NCBI RefSeq assembly: GCF_042140125.1
Contig: NZ_CP159473.1
DNA length: 64,000 nt
Source of the DNA: Rhodophyticola sp017644125
GTDB lineage: Bacteria; Pseudomonadota; Alphaproteobacteria; Rhodobacterales; Rhodobacteraceae
Strand: one strand, 5' to 3'
Part shown: positions 25,143 to 34,073 of the stretch, one piece after another
Layout: every line of letters starts with the position of its first letter
How positions within the stretch are numbered: position 1 is the first letter of the stretch
Notes under the pieces: generated by a model
Told to the model about the DNA's origin: nothing
Database searches by the model: none
What the model saw: only the letters and a program-made list of their open reading frames with translations
Program-made: the position numbers and the translations under genes

Positions 25143-28100
25143 TTCGAACTCATTAATGGTAGCTCGGCAGACGATATTATCTCTGTAACCGGCGATTTCT
25201 TTGAATTAGCGCCCCTCTTTGAAGCGTCGGGTGGCAAGACGGCCGATGGTTTTGAACTAACCTCCAACGAGGATAGCGGCGATACGTTTGACATGAGCGG
25301 GATTACCGGGATTGCTGAGACATTCATTGACGTCTCGTTGGGGGTCGTGGGCGGAGCGCTGACAACGAATGGGCCCTTGGAGTTTATCCTGCATGCTGAC
25401 AATTTCGAAAACATCATCGGCACCAGTTTCGCCGATGAAATCATCGGCGATGACGGGCGCAATCAGCTCTCAGGCGGAGTTGGTGATGATGTCCTTGATG
25501 GCGGCGGTGACGATGACATCTTGCTTGGTGGCGCTGGCAATGACGACCTCACTGGAGGGGCGGGTATCGACCAGCTATATGGCGGCAGGGACGATGATGT
25601 CCTGAGCGATGTCGGCGATGTTGATGGCGATGCTCTTTTTGGGGGATCGGGTAATGACGAGCTGACCATCGAGGGCACGGGGGCTGCGCTTTTGTCAGGT
25701 GGTTCTGGCAATGACATTTTGCGCGGCAACGGCAATAGCGAGCTGTCTAGCGGATCGGGCGCCGATGTGATCTACGCAATGACCGGCGACAAGATCATGG
25801 ACCGTACGACTCCGGAGGATCGCTTATTCGTAGACGATGTCGAGATCGTCGGGAATCTCCCAACACTTACGCCACAGAGCGTCGAGCCAGGGGAAGGTGA
25901 GAATTTCTTTTGGGGTCAAAAATCAGCCGGCGGGTCCTTCTGGGTCAACGATACTCTGGAGAAATCTATCTCCGAATACGATTTCGCGGTTTTCTTTGAG
26001 ATAAACGATGATCAGAGCGATTTTGACGGCACCTTCCAATCTGTATCTTACACAGTCTACATCGTGGCAAACCCGGGCGCGAAAGGTATTGTACTAACAG
26101 ACGTACCAAATTCTATTCATTCGGCGATATCATCGGGAACCATCAAAAATAACTCGGTTATCATAGAGGATTTTCGGCCGGGTGATTTTGGGTTAATGGA
26201 AAAGCTGCAGCAGGAGGATTTTGAGAGTGAGGATAGATCGTCCTTTATAGCTGGTAGGAACTTCTTCTACGATTCCCAGTTTGACAATTCATTCTATGCC
26301 GGCATGTTGGATCGCATCCAAGTGCAGGGTGAGACAGTATTCTCATTTGAAACTGAAATTGGCACATCGCTTCCGCACACCGGGGAATACCTGAGAGAGG
26401 AGGCACTGCGGGAAAGACTTATTGAAACTCAGCCAGAGTTGCTTGTGGGGCAGGTTGCTGAAACGGGTGGCGCTCTTGGAAGTGCGGCGGACGATCTACA
26501 CGTCGGAGACAACCAGAGCGGCCTGTTCGAGACTCTCGGCGGTCTCGATCTTGTGTTTGCTGGAGGTGGCGATGATACGGTCGATACTGGTAGCGGCGCC
26601 GATTTTGTCGTAGCGGGCGCGGGCATGGACGTCATTTCAGGCGGCGAAGGGGCCGATGTCCTGTATGGCGACTTTGCATCGCTTGAGCTGATGCCGGCCA
26701 GCCTTGCCCCCTATTTCGACGGCACGATCGACGGTCCGGACCCTATTGGCGTGAGTGATACAATCACCGGGGGCGCATGTGATGATGTGATCTACGGTGG
26801 CACCGGTAGTGATCTGCTTCATGGCGATAGCGGTAACGACCAGATCTTCGGCGAGGAGCATGACGACACAATCTTCGGCGGTGAGGGTGCGGATACGATT
26901 AGTGGTGGCGCGGGAGACGACGTGATCGATGGAGGGCACGGCCTTGACGTGATCTCCGGCGGTGAGGGTGCAGACAGTATCGCCGGTGACGAAGGCGGAG
27001 ATATACTCAACGGCGGCGCCGGCAACGACATCATCGGTGGCGGTGACGGGAACGATGATCTTGCCGGAGATGATGGCCACGACACGGTTTTGGGTGGCGC
27101 GGGTCAGGACACAATCGACGGAGGGCGCGGGGATGACGAGCTAACCGGCGGGCTGGGCGATGACGAGTTGTTCGGTGGCGTTGGTGATGATCTCTATATC
27201 TATGCACTAGGGGACGGGAACGACCGGATTCTGGATGATGGCCCGCTCGCCTCTCGTGACACGGATCGGCTCATTCTCACGGACATCGCATCGACCGACG
27301 TGACCTATACAAACGTCAACGACAACCTGCTCATTGAGCTACCTGACGGCGCTTCGATCACGATCGTAGGTCAGTTCGATTTTGGCAATGCCGGGATCGA
27401 AGAGATCGAGTTCTCCGATGGCGTCGTTATCCTGGTTGATGATCTGGACCCTCAGATTGTCCTGCAAGGCACAAACAACGATGACGCAATCGAAGGCGAT
27501 CGGTTCAACGAGATACTGCAAGGCCTGGATGGCAATGACCTCCTGCTCGGCAATGATGGCCGTGACACGCTTGATGGCGGTGCCGGCGATGACAGCCTTG
27601 ATGGCGGTCTTGGCGATGACAATCACTTTGGCGGTGACGGTGACGACGTTCTAGTCGGTAACATCGGTGACGATTCCTTCGATGGTGGGGCCGGTTACGA
27701 CACTCTCGATTTTGCTTACACCAGCGATAATGTGTCGATCGATCTTTTGGCAGGCACCGCGATATTCCAGAGCGGCTTCACCGAAAAGGTTCTGAACCTC
27801 GAAGCCGTTATTGCTGGGTCTGGCAATAATACCCTGACGGGAACCAACGGAGACAACTATCTATTCGGTTCTGCCGGAGACGACACGCTTTATGGGCTTG
27901 CTGGTGAAGATGAACTACGTGGCGGGGACGGCAACGACATCCTTCGAGGTGGCGATGGCAACGACGTCATCAATGGTGATCTAGGCGACGATGACCACTA
28001 CGGCGGAGCGGGCGACGACTTGCTGATTGCCAATATCGGTGCGGATACCTTCGATGGTGGGGATGGCAATGACATCCTCGACTTCACCTATTACTCGGGG

Positions 28101-28559
28101 AATGCGTATATCGATCTCGATTTGGGGACGGCAGGGCTCGCCGGGAGCTGGTCGGAAACCGTTCTGAACATCGAGAACATCATCGCAGGATCCGGGGACA
28201 ATGTCCTCACAGGAACCTTCGGCCAAAATGACCTTCGTGGTGGAGGAGGAAACGATATGCTCATCGGTGCCGGAGGAGATGATCTGCTGGAAGGCGGTGC
28301 AGGATCGGATCGGTTCGTTTTTTCGGATGGTTTTGGCCACGACACGATCGCTGATTTCGACATGGCCACGGGCGAGCTCATCGATCTGAGCGGTATTGCC
28401 GGTTTGACGGGCGTGTCGGATCTGACGTTCATTGAAAACGGCGGATCGACAGTTGTGCGGTTCGACCTGAACGGTGATGGAGCTTTGGACGACGATGCGT
28501 CGATCACGCTGACGGGTCGGATCCTCACATCGGCAGACTCAGATCAGTTCATCTTCTAA
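25143..28559 (+). CDS. RTX (hemolysin-type) calcium-binding protein, 5' end truncated by IS3 remnant
   Basis: The frame encodes about 1138 residues and stays open back to the IS boundary; the first ATG is at 25293, inside conserved-looking sequence, so the true N-terminus is missing. Several blocks of GGxGxDxxx nonapeptides (starting around 25460, 26560, 26770, 27540, 27850 and 28220) form calcium-binding beta-rolls. The C-terminus DRFVFSDGFGHDTIADF followed by SADSDQFIF is typical of type I secretion substrates. No protease or lipase motif is visible, so it may be an adhesin or surface protein. No secretion genes are nearby. Base composition is lower in GC than the flanks, suggesting horizontal origin. 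Expression without a native start is doubtful. Confidence 0.85.
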   Translation, partial: FELINGSSADDIISVTGDFFELAPLFEASGGKTADGFELTSNEDSGDTFDMSGITGIAETFIDVSLGVVGGALTTNGPLEFILHADNFENIIGTSFADEIIGDDGRNQLSGGVGDDVLDGGGDDDILLGGAGNDDLTGGAGIDQLYGGRDDDVLSDVGDVDGDALFGGSGNDELTIEGTGAALLSGGSGNDILRGNGNSELSSGSGADVIYAMTGDKIMDRTTPEDRLFVDDVEIVGNLPTLTPQSVEPGEGENFFWGQKSAGGSFWVNDTLEKSISEYDFAVFFEINDDQSDFDGTFQSVSYTVYIVANPGAKGIVLTDVPNSIHSAISSGTIKNNSVIIEDFRPGDFGLMEKLQQEDFESEDRSSFIAGRNFFYDSQFDNSFYAGMLDRIQVQGETVFSFETEIGTSLPHTGEYLREEALRERLIETQPELLVGQVAETGGALGSAADDLHVGDNQSGLFETLGGLDLVFAGGGDDTVDTGSGADFVVAGAGMDVISGGEGADVLYGDFASLELMPASLAPYFDGTIDGPDPIGVSDTITGGACDDVIYGGTGSDLLHGDSGNDQIFGEEHDDTIFGGEGADTISGGAGDDVIDGGHGLDVISGGEGADSIAGDEGGDILNGGAGNDIIGGGDGNDDLAGDDGHDTVLGGAGQDTIDGGRGDDELTGGLGDDELFGGVGDDLYIYALGDGNDRILDDGPLASRDTDRLILTDIASTDVTYTNVNDNLLIELPDGASITIVGQFDFGNAGIEEIEFSDGVVILVDDLDPQIVLQGTNNDDAIEGDRFNEILQGLDGNDLLLGNDGRDTLDGGAGDDSLDGGLGDDNHFGGDGDDVLVGNIGDDSFDGGAGYDTLDFAYTSDNVSIDLLAGTAIFQSGFTEKVLNLEAVIAGSGNNTLTGTNGDNYLFGSAGDDTLYGLAGEDELRGGDGNDILRGGDGNDVINGDLGDDDHYGGAGDDLLIANIGADTFDGGDGNDILDFTYYSGNAYIDLDLGTAGLAGSWSETVLNIENIIAGSGDNVLTGTFGQNDLRGGGGNDMLIGAGGDDLLEGGAGSDRFVFSDGFGHDTIADFDMATGELIDLSGIAGLTGVSDLTFIENGGSTVVRFDLNGDGALDDDASITLTGRILTSADSDQFIF

Positions 28560-28576
28560 AGACTGAATGGCACGGC

Positions 28577-28602
28577 AACCGCAGCATTCTGATGCTGCGG
28601 TT
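28577..28602 (+). terminator. Hairpin after the RTX gene
   Basis: A perfect 11-bp stem (AACCGCAGCAT / ATGCTGCGGTT) with a TCTG loop, 17 bases after the stop codon. No long T-run follows, so it may act as mRNA end or as a weak terminator. Confidence 0.65.
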
Positions 28603-28628
28603 ACTGTCTCCGTAAATTACCAAGGATG

Positions 28629-30113
28629 CGGTCAAAAACGGTCTATGCTGGTGAAAAACTCCGCCCTTGATCGGGACTCAACCGGCTGATTTACTTGCTT
28701 TATCGGTAGGGAGGGTCGGGCGATGATGCGTCGGCTGGAAGCGCAGGAGAACCTATTCTACCGGTTCCGGATCGAGGATCACGTCCCGCAGGACCACCTA
28801 CTGCGCCGGATCGACTGGCTCCTGGACTTCGACGCGATCCGTCACGAACTGGCCGCGCTCTACAGCCATACAGGCCGCCCGTCCGTCGATCCCGAGCTGA
28901 TGTTGCGGATGCTGCTGATCGGCTATCTCTACGGCATCCGCTCCGAGCGACGGCTGGTCGAGGACGTCCATCTCAATCTCGCATATCGGTGGTTCTGCAA
29001 GTTGGGCCTGGAGGGCCGCATGCCGGATCGCTTGACCTTTTCCAAGAACCGCCATGGCCGCTTCGCCGAGGGCGACGTGCTGCGCCGCCTGTTCGAAAGT
29101 GTGGTCGAGAAGTGCATTGGTTTCGGCATTGTCGGAGGCACCGATGCGGTCGCCGATGGCAGCACCGTCGAGGCGGACGCGAACAAAATGCGGAAGGGCA
29201 CGCCGCTGGAGGTCGAGACGGTCTGGTCGCGCAAGGAACAGGTCCAGCGCCCGGTTGCGGAGTACTTGGCCAAGCTGTCCGAGACCGCACCGCCCTCCGA
29301 GCAGGGGCCTACCCACAAGCCGCCCAAGTATCTGTCCGAGACCGACCCCGAAGCGGCTTGGTCGGTCAAAGACGGTCGCGGCCGGTTCTGCTACGAGACC
29401 AACTACCTGGTCGATACCGATCACGGGATCATTGTGGATGTGGAAGCGACACCGGCACGCCTGTCACAGGAGATCGTTGCCGCAAAGGCTGTGCTTGAGC
29501 GCAGCCGTCATCGGCACGACTTTCAGCCTGACCGTCTCGCGGCCTACGGCTCATACGGCACCGGCCCGTTCCTGGCCTGGCTGATGAAGCGCAAGGTCAC
29601 GCCGCATGTGCCGGTGCTGGACCGCCAGCACCAGTCCAAGGGCAAATATGATCTGAGCCACTTTCGATACGACCCTGAACGCGACAGCTACACCTGCCTC
29701 GAAGGCCACGAGATGCCGCTGTGCCGGATCAGGGAAGACACCCGCACAAAGGTCTATCGCACGGATAAGGACACCTGCGGCGCCTGCCCGATCAATAAAG
29801 CCTGCACCGAGGCGCCCTAGAGGACCGTAACCCGGCAAATGGACGAGGACGCTCGTCAGGCGGTCCGCGACCTGCGCCACAGCTGGCAATACGATGAGAG
29901 CCGACGACGACGGAAGAAGGTCGAGATGCTGTTCGCCCATCTGAAACGGCATCTCGGCATCAGACGCCTCCGGCTCCGAGGACTATCGGGTGCCAACGAA
30001 GAATTCCTTCTTGTCGCCACCGCTCAGAACCTAAAACGCCTCTCCAAAATGGTTCCCTGCTGAGGGCTGGAAAGACCCTGATCCACCATCGCCAAAAACC
30101 CTGCCTTTGACCG
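28629..30113 (+). mobile_element. IS1182-type insertion sequence
   Basis: The element carries the transposase below. Its ends are proposed from imperfect inverted repeats containing CGGTCAAA (28629-28636) and TTTGACCG (30106-30113), about 95 bases before and 45 bases after the transposase. Total length ~1.5 kb fits the family. The exact termini and target duplication could not be fixed by eye. Confidence 0.65.
28723..30063 (+). pseudogene. IS1182-family transposase with one nonsense codon
   Basis: The 446-codon frame starts with the DUF772 (InsH-type) N-terminal domain: ENLFYRFRIEDHVPQDHLLR, SVDPELMLRMLLIGYLYGIRSERRL. The catalytic domain follows, with the DGSTVEAD and YETNYLVDTDHGIIVDVEA regions and a zinc-like CGACPINKAC, ending in RRKKVEMLFAHLKRHLGIRRLRLRG. 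A TAG at 29818-29820 interrupts the frame after ACTEAP; the same frame resumes as RTVTRQMDEDARQAVRDL. A single GAG-to-TAG change explains it. Everything else looks intact, so this is a recently inactivated element. Confidence 0.85.
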
Positions 30114-30599
30114 AGATTACAGCGGGTTGGGAAGGCTCGGCTAGCGCCAACACTACATCTGGCAGGTCGGGCTTTTCACCTATATCGGTCGTTTTTGGCC
30201 GCTCACCCTGCCCCACGCAAAACCAATCACTTAGACATGACAAAAACCCCCGGCAAAACCTTTGCAGTTTTGGCAGGTTTTTGACCACCGCTCTAGTGGT
30301 GTTTAAGCCACAAACATAGCCGAGCCGTTCCATTTTATTTATCAAAATCAACAATATAAGTGGCAACATATATGACCAAAATCGCAAGGGTTGCCGCCCT
30401 TCACGGTTCATTGGACTGACCTGCAAGCGAAAAGCGGCTATTGAGACGTGGACTACATCCAATTGTATCAACCAAAGCAGTAGTGGCTCGATGACATATA
30501 GAAACGTGCCAAGCGATCCAAAGACTGGGGGATGTACTGGGGGGATCAAGATTCAAAAAATCTTCTAACCATATAAAGTAAATGTATTTTTGGTTTTTG
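30114..30599. other. Low-GC intergenic stretch without a supportable gene
   Basis: No frame shows family resemblance or a convincing ribosome-binding site. A minus-strand frame covers 30031-30549 but runs antisense into the IS1182 end and was not accepted. The stretch joins the IS to the second tRNA-Phe-like repeat. Confidence 0.5.
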
Positions 30600-30740
30600 T
30601 GGTGCCCGGGGGCGGCATAACCTGTTGTTATTATTATAATAAGTTACATGGCGGTGGGACTTTTTTCTGTCACCATGTTTATTGGATTTTTTCGGATTTG
30701 CGTCCCACTTTTCCGAAGGGGATTAAGGGCGGAAACAACG
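30600..30740 (+). repeat. Copy 2 of the ~140-bp repeat with exact tRNA-Phe 3'-end 16-mer
   Basis: Positions 30600-30615 (TGGTGCCCGGGGGCGG) are identical to the 3' end of the tRNA-Phe gene including the CCA (32655-32670), in the same orientation. The following ~125 bases match copy 1 at 24313-24452 with scattered differences. This is the arrangement left by site-specific integration into a tRNA 3' end: the tRNA side and one or two displaced att copies. Confidence 0.75.
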
Positions 30741-30832
30741 GCTCGAGCCGGCGCCGCATCGCCCCAGCGCCTGGACATGGCAGCGGCGATCCTTACCAAT
30801 GGTCTAAGTAGAAAAGATCAATCTGGACGAGT

Positions 30833-31126
30833 GTGACTAACCCACGCCTCACCTGCCCGATCTGCATGCACCGTGAGGCCGGATTGATCCCCGCCCCTCG
30901 GCATGTGCCCGCGTGGGATGACCTGACCGGCCCGGAACAGATGGCGATGTTGGCCGAAGTGGGCGCCGCACTTGGTCGAGGCACGGCTGGTTTCGTTGCC
31001 TCATCCGATCACGACCATTTCCACCTGCGGGAAGCCAGTGGCGCGCGCCTGACAACCGGCGGCCGAGATCCGCTCCTGCCGTTTCCTGAGCCCGGAAGGT
31101 GCATAGGGACCTCTCTCAATTATTGA
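30833..31126 (+). CDS. Short HIT-like or zinc-ribbon hypothetical protein, possibly truncated
   Basis: A 97-residue frame opening MTNPRLTCPICMHREAGLIP with a CxxC pair and containing SSDHDHFHLREASG, an HxHxHL pattern reminiscent of the HIT hydrolase active site but with Asp inside it. Codon usage is high-GC like the core genome, unlike the flanking repeat. The last ~10 residues overlap antisense with the end of the convergent gene, which suggests a 3' truncation of a longer gene. The function is not recognised; the HIT comparison is only a motif-level resemblance. Confidence 0.45.
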   Translation: MTNPRLTCPICMHREAGLIPAPRHVPAWDDLTGPEQMAMLAEVGAALGRGTAGFVASSDHDHFHLREASGARLTTGGRDPLLPFPEPGRCIGTSLNY

Positions 31127-32390
31127 GCCCAAGAGTTTCCAGGGTCGCCCGATCAGGTGCGCCAGTTTCCGGCAATCCGACTGAAGCTTGGTACGCACGC
31201 ATTGCCCTTTGCGAAGCTGGCCCCCATTGCCCGTCCGGCGTACCTGCGTCAAAGCCTCCAGCATTCAGCAAGGTTTGGATTGCGCGATAATCGTCTGAAG
31301 AAAGAGAAAGCGTTGTCCAACCACAGGCCCCGGCAACTTCTTCGAATGCAGCCTGAGCGCCGGAAAGATCAAAAACGGCATCGTGCCGCTGCCCATTGGA
31401 CTCAACTAGGCGAATGAAGAGCTGATTGGCGTCATAAATGGTTCGAATGAACGCTTCCGCTTCACTACCAAACAAACCCGCGCCCTTGTTGCTCGTCAAG
31501 CTGCTCCAGCGGGATTGCAACGCCGCTTCATCGTCAACCCGCAGTGTCATATCGAAGGAATTCCTACGGAAGTCGGTCATCAGAAAATCATCCTGAACAA
31601 AAATGAATGCGGTTTCGCCCTCCGAGCATCTCGCAACAAGTGCCGTCAAACCCGTGAAACTGTTCGGATCGTATTGCGAATAGTTGACAGCGGTTATCTG
31701 AGGGCTGTCGTCAATAGCTGCTCTTTCCGCTTCGATCGTCCACCATCCAGATATCTGATGACCATCTAGATGCGCTTGTTCAAAGGGTTGCAAAGTGTAG
31801 TCGATATCAGGAAAACCCGGGTCTGCCCAAACCACGCTTTGGCCTTCTGCACCAGACACCTCAACAGCCCCTTCGTCAGCTACGACGGAAGTTTCAACCT
31901 GTTCTGAGGGGATCTGTGCAACGGGAAAGGCAATCCCATAGCGCGCCTGCAAGTAGCCCATTTGAAGTTGGGCAAGCGTAAGACGTTCAGTCTCAAGACG
32001 GCTCAATGCGAGCGCTTGGACAAGCCCACCCGCACTTGCCGCCTCACTTTCTGCCTGGCTTATCCTTTCTTGAGCAGCGGCCATTTCTCCCAGCAACTGC
32101 TCGGCCCGGCGCTCATCGGGTTGGATTGCCGACACTACCACTTCAATGGCGGCACCACCTGCCTCGGCATTGATACGGTTTCGGACAACGGTCCGTGCAA
32201 GAAGCAGGGCCTCACGACGAGCCTCGATCAAACCGAGTATCAAGCCGCCATCGTATCTGGATGTGAGTGCTTCGACCTCGACCAGCTGTCTTTCGATGTC
32301 ATCCAGTTCCGATTGCAGCGGGTTTTCCTCCGCCAAGGATGGAGCGCTGAAGACGAGCGCAACAAAGATAGCCAACGGCCGAACAATCAT
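31116..32390 (-). CDS. Secreted VasI/TagO-like protein with peptidoglycan-binding domain
   Basis: 424 residues. A Sec signal peptide (MIVRPLAIFVALVFSAPSLA) precedes a coiled-coil-prone region (about 25-135; ELDDIERQLVEVEAL, AAAQERISQAESEAAS). A middle domain (about 220-355) resembles the VasI/TagO family: FTGLTALVARCSEGETAFIF, VFDLSGAQAAFEEVAGACGW. A C-terminal PG_binding_1 domain follows (DYRAIQTLLNAGGFDAGTPDGQWGPASQ, split over its repeats). The ATG at 32390 has GGAGG eight bases upstream and is preferred over the GTG at 32405. No type VI secretion genes are near, so a T6SS role is not supported; an envelope function is likely. Confidence 0.75.
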   Translation of the reverse strand: MIVRPLAIFVALVFSAPSLAEENPLQSELDDIERQLVEVEALTSRYDGGLILGLIEARREALLLARTVVRNRINAEAGGAAIEVVVSAIQPDERRAEQLLGEMAAAQERISQAESEAASAGGLVQALALSRLETERLTLAQLQMGYLQARYGIAFPVAQIPSEQVETSVVADEGAVEVSGAEGQSVVWADPGFPDIDYTLQPFEQAHLDGHQISGWWTIEAERAAIDDSPQITAVNYSQYDPNSFTGLTALVARCSEGETAFIFVQDDFLMTDFRRNSFDMTLRVDDEAALQSRWSSLTSNKGAGLFGSEAEAFIRTIYDANQLFIRLVESNGQRHDAVFDLSGAQAAFEEVAGACGWTTLSLSSDDYRAIQTLLNAGGFDAGTPDGQWGPASQRAMRAYQASVGLPETGAPDRATLETLGLNN

Positions 32391-32654
32391 CTCGTAAACC
32401 TCCACACCGGTTTTCGTGGAAGGCTAGCTCAGCAGGTCTCAACCAGCAAGCGAGTGCCCTGGCCCGGAGCGTCAGAGAAACTGTGTTCGCAACACCGAGA
32501 CCAACGACTCCCCGGACGCCGCCGAGGGCACGAAAACCCGCGCCGGAACGCGAACGTCTCACGAACAAAAAAGTCCCACTTTTGCCCAAGCGCGAAAACG
32601 GTGGGACGATTTCACCCCGTAACCCATTGATATCATTCACACTATTAGGTGATT
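32391..32654. other. Intergenic region between VasI-like gene and tRNA-Phe
   Basis: Contains AAAAAAGTCCCACTTTTGCC near 32570, the inverse of the GTGGGACTTTTTTC block seen in the two ~140-bp repeats, so it is probably a partial inverted relic of that repeat. No gene seen. Confidence 0.45.
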
Positions 32655-32729
32655 TGGTGCCCGGGGGCGGAATCGAACCACCGACACGAGGATTTTCAAT
32701 CCACTGCTCTACCCCTGAGCTACCCGGGC
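32655..32729 (-). tRNA. tRNA-Phe (anticodon GAA)
   Basis: A 75-nt cloverleaf including an encoded CCA. The acceptor stem GCCCGGG pairs with CCCGGGC, the D-arm GCTCAGGGGTAGAGC and T-arm GGTTCGATTCC are canonical, and the anticodon loop is TTGAAAA. Its 3' 16 nt recur at 30600 and, with one change, at 24317, marking it as an integration hot spot. Confidence 0.97.
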
Positions 32730-32835
32730 ACGGGAAACGGGGCGGACGCCTCCGTTGGGTGCACGCCTTCTAGGGGTTTGGGCGGGGGCTGTCCATAGCT
32801 CTGTGGGCGTTTTTTTCGCGATACCCGGACATCCG

Positions 32836-33030
32836 TCAGTGGGGCCGGCCCGGGCCGGGATTTCGAGCGTTTTCCAGGGCCTCCGGCAGTTCATCGGCGT
32901 CTTCCGAGTCGTTCGACGGGATCGCGTAGCTGCCGTTCAGCCAGCGGCCCAGATCCACATCCGCGCAGCGGCGCGAACAGAACGGGCGATACTCCGGGGC
33001 GGTCTTCTTCGAACAGATCGGGCAAGTCAT
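32836..33030 (-). CDS. yacG: DNA gyrase inhibitor YacG
   Basis: A 64-residue zinc-ribbon protein: MTCPICSKKTAPEYRPFCSRRCADVDLGRWLNG has the four zinc cysteines (CxxC...CxxxC) and the family DLGRWL motif, with an acidic C-terminus. YacG binds gyrase GyrB and inhibits it. The ATG at 33030 overlaps the stop of the ribonuclease gene (ATGA); a TTG three codons upstream is possible but less likely. The rne/rng-yacG order is usual in Rhodobacterales. Confidence 0.93.
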   Translation of the reverse strand: MTCPICSKKTAPEYRPFCSRRCADVDLGRWLNGSYAIPSNDSEDADELPEALENARNPGPGRPH

Positions 33031-34073
33031 TTGGGCCAAAGCTCCGTCAGCGGCCAGCGGTCGCGTTTCCTTTGCAGTTCAAAATGGCCAAGCGGCGTCC
33101 AACCTGCAAGGACCGTGTCGGTGGCATCGCCCCGAAAGGCCCGTCTCAACGCGTCTTCGAAACCGCGGCGGTCCTTCTTGGGCATGGGCGCCACATCCAG
33201 CGTGATCTGGCCGGCCAGCCCGCGCAGGCGAAGCTGCCGCGGCAATTCGCGGGCGAGGGCCAGATTGGCCTTGAGCCCCGCCGCAAGCGACGTATCGGGC
33301 CCGGTATTCACATCGACCGCGACCAGGGCCGATGTCGGCTCGATCATCGCGGTCGCTCCGCCGGGCAGTCGCAGGCCCGGGGACAACAGCGCATCGACCG
33401 CCTCCAGCGCACCCAGTTCTGCAAGACAGCCCGGATGATCCAGCACCTCGTCCGGGTCGGGCACCGACCAGTCGCGCCAAGCCAGAAGATGCGCGTCAGG
33501 GGCATCCAGCAGCAGTTCCGGGTCGCCCTCGACATCGCCCAGAACCGCATCCGCCAGGGCGCGCATCTCGGCGATATCATCGGCAAGCGCCTCTGCGTCC
33601 TCGCCATCTGAGGCGCTGCGCAGGATCAGGCCATGGCTTTTGGGCGCGCCTGCCATCGCCTCATGGGCCAGTTCCAGAAGCCGGTCCCGCTCCGCCTCGT
33701 CGCGGATTGAGCGCGCGATGTTCAGACCGGGCGCATCGGGCGTGACGATCGCGTAACGGCTCTTGAACAACAGCCGGGTATTGACCGGGGTGGCCTTGCC
33801 GCCCTCGCCCAGTCCGGTGACCTGAACGAGGAGCGGCTGACCCGGGCTCAACCCCTTGCCCTGGCGCAGGAAACCCGCACCCCCGGGCAGTTTCAGGATC
33901 ATCCCGCCCTGCCCTTTCAGCGGCCGGTCGCACACCGCGCGCAGGATGGCGCCGGGGGCCGGCGCGGCACCCTCTGGCGGATCGATGGCCAGCTCTTCCA
34001 GACGGCCATCGACCATGAGCGCCGCGGCCTTGCGGCCCGCGACCTGATCCAGCAGGACCACCCGACCTTTCAT
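33027..34073 (-). CDS. Ribonuclease E/G family protein
   Basis: A 348-residue short member of the RNase E/G family. It has no full N-terminal S1 domain or C-terminal degradosome scaffold. Visible core motifs are NTRLLFKSRYAIVTP, the catalytic-region TSALVAVDVNTGPDTS (metal-binding Asp) and GLAGQITLDVAPM. Shorter RNase G-like proteins next to maf and yacG are typical in this group. The start overlaps the maf stop. It likely processes rRNA or mRNA in the cytoplasm; whether it is fully active cannot be told. Confidence 0.87.
   Translation of the reverse strand: MKGRVVLLDQVAGRKAAALMVDGRLEELAIDPPEGAAPAPGAILRAVCDRPLKGQGGMILKLPGGAGFLRQGKGLSPGQPLLVQVTGLGEGGKATPVNTRLLFKSRYAIVTPDAPGLNIARSIRDEAERDRLLELAHEAMAGAPKSHGLILRSASDGEDAEALADDIAEMRALADAVLGDVEGDPELLLDAPDAHLLAWRDWSVPDPDEVLDHPGCLAELGALEAVDALLSPGLRLPGGATAMIEPTSALVAVDVNTGPDTSLAAGLKANLALARELPRQLRLRGLAGQITLDVAPMPKKDRRGFEDALRRAFRGDATDTVLAGWTPLGHFELQRKRDRWPLTELWPK

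Noticed and set aside
25460..28320. Regular short repeats that might be read as CRISPR or satellite DNA
   Set aside because: They are in-frame GGxGxD nonapeptide codons of the RTX protein, with degenerate DNA and no spacer structure.
30031..30549. 172-codon minus-strand frame in the gap after the IS1182 element
   Set aside because: It runs antisense into the transposase end, has no ribosome-binding site and no family resemblance.
31116..32390. Type VI secretion component
   Set aside because: Only a VasI-like domain is present; none of the T6SS core genes occur in the window.
32483..32773. Plus-strand frame containing VPGGGIEPPTRGFS
   Set aside because: This peptide is the well-known antisense translation of tRNA-Phe, not a protein.
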